DNA of 45,455 nt from Streptosporangiaceae bacterium. GTDB lineage: Bacteria > Actinomycetota > Actinomycetes > Streptosporangiales > Streptosporangiaceae. The DNA lies in contig JAFAZE010000086.1 in the NCBI GenBank assembly GCA_019239975.1, positions 1 to 45,455 of the forward strand. Direction: 5' to 3'. Every line of letters starts with the position of its first letter. The stretch's first letter is position 1. Of this stretch, positions 42,192 through 45,455 are shown one piece after another. A model generated the notes under the pieces. That model was not told where the DNA came from. It worked only from the letters and a program-made list of their open reading frames with translations, and made no database searches. The translations under genes were made by a program, and so were the position numbers.

Positions 42192-43046
42192 ATGGCGGAC
42201 GGGAGGTCAGGGCCGGCGGTCAGCAGACGGCGCGAGATCGGCCACGCGAGCGCACGCTCGCTGCTGATGACGATGCTGGGCGAGTTCGTGCTGCCCCGAG
42301 GCGGCCCCGTCTGGACCCAGACGCTGGTGTCCGCGCTTGCCCTGTTCGGCGTCGAGTCCAAATCCGCCCGGCAGGCGCTGGCGCGCACGGCGGCCGAGGG
42401 CTGGCTGGCATCCGAGCGCGTCGGGCGGCAGGTACGGTGGGCGCTCACCCCGCCAGGCCAGCGCCTGCTCAGCGAGGGCGCGCGGCGGATCTACGCATTC
42501 GGCCGTGATGAGGTGGACTGGGACGGCCGGTGGCTGGTGGTGCTGATGTCCGTGCCGGAATCGCAGCGGGACCTTCGGCACCGGATCCGCACCCAGCTCA
42601 GCTGGGCCGGCTTCGGCTCCCCGGCGCCCGGCGTGTGGGTCAGCCCGCACCTCGGCCGGCAGGCGGAGGCCCGGCGCATCCTCGACGATGCCGGGGTGAG
42701 CGGCTCGGCGATGTCCTTCATCGCCGGCTACGGCCACATAGGCAGCCAGGACTCGCTCGTGGCGCGGGCCTGGGATCTCGCCGCCCTGGAGCAGCGGTAC
42801 GAGGACTTCATCGAAGAGTTCACCGGGCATGACCCGGCTACCGACGAGGACGTGCTGAGGGCCCAGGTGCGGCTGGTGCACGAGTGGCGGCGCTTCCCCT
42901 TCCTCGATCCGCGGCTGCCCGTCCAGTTGCTGCCGCAGAACTGGAGCGGCGCCAAGGCCGCCGACCTGTTCCACGGCAGGCACGCCGACTGGCACCCGGC
43001 GGCACAGCGCCACTGGGACCGCCTGACCGGCCACCGTGCGAGCTGA
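42192..43046 (+). CDS. PaaX-like transcriptional repressor
   Basis: 284 residues. ATG 42192 follows AAAGG. The N-terminal winged helix (SLLMTMLGEFVLPRGGPVWT, ALALFGVESKSARQALARTA, GWLASERVGRQVRWALTPPG) is followed by the PaaX middle part (WVVLMSVPES-type: WLVVLMSVPESQRDLRHRIR, SWAGFGSPAPGVWVSPH) and a C-terminal domain (LVHEWRRFPFLDPRLPVQLL, AADLFHGRHADW). PaaX proteins repress phenylacetate-type degradation and respond to CoA thioesters. No aromatic-catabolism gene lies nearby, so the ligand is unknown. It diverges from the propeller gene with about 210 bp between the starts; that interval has no TCACCC dyad and shows no obvious operator. Confidence 0.87.
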   Translation: MADGRSGPAVSRRREIGHASARSLLMTMLGEFVLPRGGPVWTQTLVSALALFGVESKSARQALARTAAEGWLASERVGRQVRWALTPPGQRLLSEGARRIYAFGRDEVDWDGRWLVVLMSVPESQRDLRHRIRTQLSWAGFGSPAPGVWVSPHLGRQAEARRILDDAGVSGSAMSFIAGYGHIGSQDSLVARAWDLAALEQRYEDFIEEFTGHDPATDEDVLRAQVRLVHEWRRFPFLDPRLPVQLLPQNWSGAKAADLFHGRHADWHPAAQRHWDRLTGHRAS

Positions 43047-43118
43047 GCCGAAAACCGGCGCCTGAGCGCCCTGCATCCGGCACTTCTGCAGAGCCCGCCG
43101 GGACCGCGGTCGCGAGCT

Positions 43119-43162
43119 TGGAGCCGGTGAGCGGGTTCGAACCGCTGGCCTGCCGTTTGCAA
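43119..43162 (-). other. 3' fragment of a tRNA-Cys-like gene (probable attachment-site scar)
   Basis: On the minus strand, 43162-43119 reads as a tRNA 3' half: anticodon loop TTGCAAA (anticodon GCA), 3' anticodon stem CGGCA, a short variable loop, a perfect T arm AGCGG-TTCGAAC-CCGCT, acceptor strand CACCGGC, discriminator T and encoded CCA. GCA and U73 are cysteine identity elements. The 5' half is absent: past the anticodon loop the sequence is not complementary to CGGCA. Tyrosine-recombinase elements commonly use such 3' halves as attachment sites and leave one copy at the far edge. By the usual geometry the chromosome lies at lower and the element at higher coordinates. The anticodon call depends on the loop boundary; an Ala reading is less likely. 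Confidence 0.65.
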
Positions 43163-43446
43163 AAGCGGGCAAGCGGGCAAAACGGGCGGCCGTCATGATC
43201 GCGGAAACGGCGGGCCGAATACGGCACCTACGATTCCAGGATCATGAAGCGCGGTGCTGATGGGGCGGGCGGGGCTGGCGCACCCCCCGGCGTGCGAGGC
43301 TGGCGTTGCCGTCGCGGCTGACGTTGCTGCGGTGAAAGCGGCCGGGCACCCCCGCCGGGCAAGCACACGCACGCCAGCCCGCCCGGCGCGTCGCGGCAGG
43401 GCGCTGCCGATGCAGCGGTGCAAGATCGTTTGCAATCATTAGCCTG
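43163..43446. other. GC-rich non-coding stretch with inverted repeat
   Basis: No convincing gene is seen. GGGCGGGGCTGGCG near 43267 and CGCCAGCCCGCCCG near 43371 are inverted copies about 90 bases apart, which could form a long hairpin. Near the right end CGTTTGCAA (about 43428) repeats the CGTTTGCAA of the tRNA fragment, possibly a minor attachment-like copy or chance. Confidence 0.3.
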
Positions 43447-43872
43447 TTAGCCGTGTCCTTGAACATGGGACTTCCGGTGACTAACGGGGTCGTCCAGGTC
43501 GCCCCGGGGCCCGTCGCGGATCACGGTCCGCACCAGGTCCGCGGTGCTCCCTTCGGCGGGGAACTCGACGAGCCACCAGGTGGCGCCGGCTTCGGCGTAC
43601 GGCGCGGGGTCCGTGCCCGGCGGGAGGACGGCGACGATGTCGTACGGCTGCGCGGCGCTGCCAGCCGCCTGGCGCAGCTCACCGAGATCGGCCACGATCT
43701 GGGCGAGCTGTTCGGGGTGCTCGAGGTTGACGGGGATGAAGCCCTGGTACCTGGCGGCCCGCCGCTTGACCGAGGCGATCGAGCTGAAGTCGGTCGGACT
43801 GTCGCACCTCGCGGTCCAGACCCGGGCCAAAGGCCCGGCCGGCCCGCTGACGACGGCATTACTCAGGCCCAC
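43447..43872 (-). pseudogene. Luciferase-like (LLM/F420-type) monooxygenase, C-terminal remnant
   Basis: The frame encodes 141 residues, of which about 37-130 match the C-terminus of actinobacterial flavin/F420-dependent LLM oxidoreductases: RRAARYQGFIPVNLEHPEQL, then PYDIVAVLPPGTDPAPYAEA and GATWWLVEFPAEGS. The complete family is about 280-300 residues and its barrel with the cofactor-binding part is absent. The first 36 residues have no similarity. It is therefore a truncated copy, perhaps broken when the island inserted or rearranged. No other half is found in the window. Confidence 0.65.
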
Positions 43873-43940
43873 GCGTCATAGTAAACCGAAGCTCCGGCGG
43901 CGCCAGCGAGCCGTTTACCCAATGCCGGGATCATAAGTAT

Positions 43941-43984
43941 TCTTAAGTTATCATCACTGTGCTTATAATCCATATATGCTTATA
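43941..43984 (+). promoter_or_regulatory. Promoter with perfect -10 and direct repeat for a leaderless gene
   Basis: TATAAT at 43964-43969 is a perfect -10 box, seven bases before ATG 43976, so transcription should begin at or next to the start codon and give a leaderless mRNA. A weak -35 candidate (TCTTAA) is at 43941. The octamer TGCTTATA occurs at 43960-43967, over the -10, and at 43977-43984, over the first codons, 17 bp apart, and is a candidate operator for autoregulation by the encoded wHTH protein. AT-rich against a GC-rich background. Confidence 0.55.
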
Positions 43985-45007
43985 GATGTCGCGCGATGGC
44001 TGCGGGAGTCCGGCCTGACGGTAGAAGACCTCACCCCGGCTGGCGGGACCGATGCGGGCGTCGATGCCATCGTTGAGGTGGAGACCGACGACCGCAGCGC
44101 GCGCTTCGCCGTACAGGCCAAGTCCCGCGCGCCTTACCCACATGAAGTAGAGCGACTCCAGCAATCGCGGCACGGACTAGCCGCGCGCGGTCATCCGCTG
44201 ATAGTCGCTCCGTTCATCTCTGAACCTGTCGGATCGATCCTGACCAGAGATGGCTGGTCCTGGGCGGATACCCAGGGAAACTTCGACCTGCGCGCGCCGG
44301 GGCTGCTGCTTCGCCAGCGGCGTACCTCTACCCCTCCAGCGCCCAAGCGGAAGACTCTGCCGCGCGGCTCTGGCAGCTTTGCCGTCATCCGCGTGCTCGT
44401 GGGCTTTAGCGGCGGAGAGGATGAGGAACCCGGCGCGACTGCACTGGCCGCTCAGGCTGGTGTTTCGCAACCGCGAGCCTCACAGGTACTCCATCACTTG
44501 CATGAGCTGGAGCTTGTCGACAGATCTGGGCACGGCCGCTGGGAGCCCCGCCGGGAGGCCCTGCTTGATCGCTTCCTTGCCGAATACCCAGGCCCGGGCG
44601 GCTCAGAGCAGTACTACTACAGCCTCGACTCCCCGGTTGATGTAGCCGTTCGGGCGGGCCGGGCGAGTGCACCGGGCCGCCCGATAGCGGCGTCTGCCGA
44701 CGTCGGGCCGGATCTCATCCTGCCGTGGCGCAGACCTAGCCTGGTAATTTTGTATACAAAGCATATGATCGATCCCTCCGGCCTTGGGCTGACACAGGCG
44801 CAGGGAAGGCACGACGCCAACGTGATCATGCACACTGCAGGAGACCGGTCCGTCTTCCCTGCGCCCGCTCTAGTGGCTCAAGTACAAGGAAGCGATGTGC
44901 CGCTGGCTGACCCGCTCCAGCAGATCTGGGATCTTCAAGACTTGGGCGGAGCCGACCGGATCGAGGCCGCAGGGAGGCTACGGCAATGGCTGCTGGAACG
45001 CCCCTGA
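43976..45007 (+). CDS. Nuclease-like domain plus wHTH protein, AbiEi-like
   Basis: 343 residues. The N-terminal 115 residues contain D30-AIVE34...Q47-A-K49 followed by an LIVAPFISEP strand, resembling the Mrr/PD-(D/E)xK restriction-nuclease core in its QxK variant. Residues about 135-200 hold a winged helix (ATALAAQAGVSQPRASQVLH, LELVDRSGHGRWEPR). The C-terminal part (ADVGPDLILPWRRPSLVILY, VPLADPLQQIWDLQDLGGAD, RLRQWLLERP) is like AbiEi antitoxins of type IV toxin-antitoxin or abortive-infection systems. The start is ATG 43976, leaderless. The next gene begins 22 bp before its end and encodes a nucleotidyltransferase, the expected AbiEii partner type. Assignment is by motif only; the nuclease residues need structural confirmation. 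Confidence 0.6.
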   Translation: MLIDVARWLRESGLTVEDLTPAGGTDAGVDAIVEVETDDRSARFAVQAKSRAPYPHEVERLQQSRHGLAARGHPLIVAPFISEPVGSILTRDGWSWADTQGNFDLRAPGLLLRQRRTSTPPAPKRKTLPRGSGSFAVIRVLVGFSGGEDEEPGATALAAQAGVSQPRASQVLHHLHELELVDRSGHGRWEPRREALLDRFLAEYPGPGGSEQYYYSLDSPVDVAVRAGRASAPGRPIAASADVGPDLILPWRRPSLVILYTKHMIDPSGLGLTQAQGRHDANVIMHTAGDRSVFPAPALVAQVQGSDVPLADPLQQIWDLQDLGGADRIEAAGRLRQWLLERP

Positions 45008-45321
45008 CCAGGCTCACGCTTGGTGCCGCCTCGGTTGCCGATGATCTCGGCTATGTGGCGCTCAGCGACCTGGCACGGGCGCTCCGAGACATCGCCGCAG
45101 ATTGCCGCGTCATCGGCGGCCACATGGTCACGGTGCTTGCGGCACGATGGCAGCTGGGCCACGAACTCTTCCGAGAGACGGGCGACGTAGACCTCGGCAT
45201 TACGCCGGTCGCCGCCCGAGATCATCATGTCGCTGGCCGCCTGAAAGATCTCGACTATACGCAGGTGGCAGGCAATCGCTTCGCGCGAGGACTATCCGAT
45301 ATCCCGGTCGTAACTAGATAG
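44986..45321 (+). pseudogene. AbiEii-like nucleotidyltransferase, apparently truncated
   Basis: 111 residues. VIGGHMVTVLAARWQLGHEL (Gly44-Gly45) and ETGDVDLGITP (Asp67, Asp69) are the G-G/D-x-D signature of minimal nucleotidyltransferases used as toxins (AbiEii, MNT-like). DLDYTQVAGNRFARGLSDIP continues as expected, but a TAG at 45319 ends the protein where the family continues for another 100-200 residues with its third acidic residue and helical domain. The remaining 134 bases of the window give no continuation in another frame that I can recognise. Either a decayed toxin or one shortened to a non-toxic form. ATG 44986 overlaps the upstream gene by 22 bp. Confidence 0.55.
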
Positions 45322-45455
45322 GTTGCTCCGGCCTGCACCTGTCGCTATCAGTGTGTTCGCACTGGCTGCGTCCGATTCGATGGCCGCTTATTTGCGGGCG
45401 GGGCGGAGTCGTGGTGTAGTGCGGCTCGTGCCGGAGATCCCCGCTGTTCCCGATG

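Larger units (their letters stand above)
43163..45455. mobile_element. Putative integrated genomic island, left end (continues past the window)
   Basis: Starts at the tRNA fragment and runs off the window. It differs from the rest: AT-rich intergenic DNA (43872-43980, with TATAAT), more mixed codon use in the 343-residue gene, a degraded monooxygenase and a defence-type gene pair. No integrase or transposase is present in this part. The extent and the matching attachment copy cannot be seen. Confidence 0.45.

Noticed and set aside
43119..43195. Intact tRNA gene
   Set aside because: D arm, 5' acceptor strand and 5' anticodon strand cannot be found next to the 3' half; the AAAAGCGGGC sequence does not pair.
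43428..43440. CGTTTGCAA as a second attachment site
   Set aside because: Only nine bases agree with the tRNA fragment; too short to separate from chance.
1..45455. CRISPR array, rRNA, insertion sequence or polyketide/peptide synthetase cluster
   Set aside because: No spaced direct repeats, rRNA sequence, transposase motif or carrier-domain motif is seen. The three LAL regulators alone do not indicate a biosynthetic cluster.

Overview
The window is about 45 kb of very GC-rich DNA with strong G/C bias at third codon positions, GTG starts and overlapping stop/start codons. Together with its gene families (DUF574-type SAM methyltransferase, GAP/Sap membrane protein, ECF sigma factor with a SnoaL-like tail, three LAL/MalT-like LuxR regulators, DUF222/HNH endonuclease tail) this points to a soil actinomycete, probably near Streptosporangiales or Streptomyces-like lineages. 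The genus cannot be fixed from the sequence alone.

Layout. 0-3.5 kb: the tail of an HNH endonuclease, an ECF sigma gene broken by a frameshift, a dihydrofolate-reductase-like remnant, an EthD-like gene, a 5-formyl-THF cyclo-ligase-like gene and a methyltransferase. 3.6-13.4 kb: a GH15 glucoamylase/trehalase-type enzyme, two convergent LAL regulators that overlap by 216 bp, and small stress-type proteins (two paralogous unknowns, two SHOCT proteins, an AhpD/CMD-like protein, a GAP membrane protein). 13.5-26.3 kb is a respiratory block: cydA-cydB-GMC oxidoreductase, a cyclase-family hydrolase, an atypical glucose-6-phosphate dehydrogenase with NDH-2, and a ClC channel-cydD-cydC operon. 26.4-35 kb: a K+-type ion channel, DUF2252, a formylglycine-generating enzyme, an RDD protein, a protein with nine-residue repeats, a membrane protein and a CxPxR sulfatase that the formylglycine enzyme could activate. 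35-43 kb: a third LAL regulator, a giant secreted beta-propeller protein with five repeated modules, and a PaaX-like repressor. 43.1-45.5 kb: a 3' fragment of a tRNA (best read as Cys), then less GC-rich DNA with a luciferase-monooxygenase remnant, a leaderless gene with nuclease-like, wHTH and AbiEi-like parts, and a short nucleotidyltransferase. I read this as the edge of an integrated island that continues beyond the window.

Most interesting observation. From 3.6 to 35 kb most transcription units carry, usually 30-100 nt upstream of the start codon, the same imperfect dyad: TCACCC, five bases, then a 5-6 base half close to GRGTGA. I count twelve copies in front of at least ten units, and its spacing (11 bp centre to centre) fits a dimeric helix-turn-helix regulator. 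It would join cytochrome bd oxidase and its CydDC assembly exporter, NDH-2, the odd Zwf, the ClC and cation channels, GH15, SHOCT and CMD proteins, formylglycine enzyme and sulfatase into one regulon island, perhaps for low-oxygen or dormancy physiology. The motif is seen in the sequence; the regulon and its trigger are inference.
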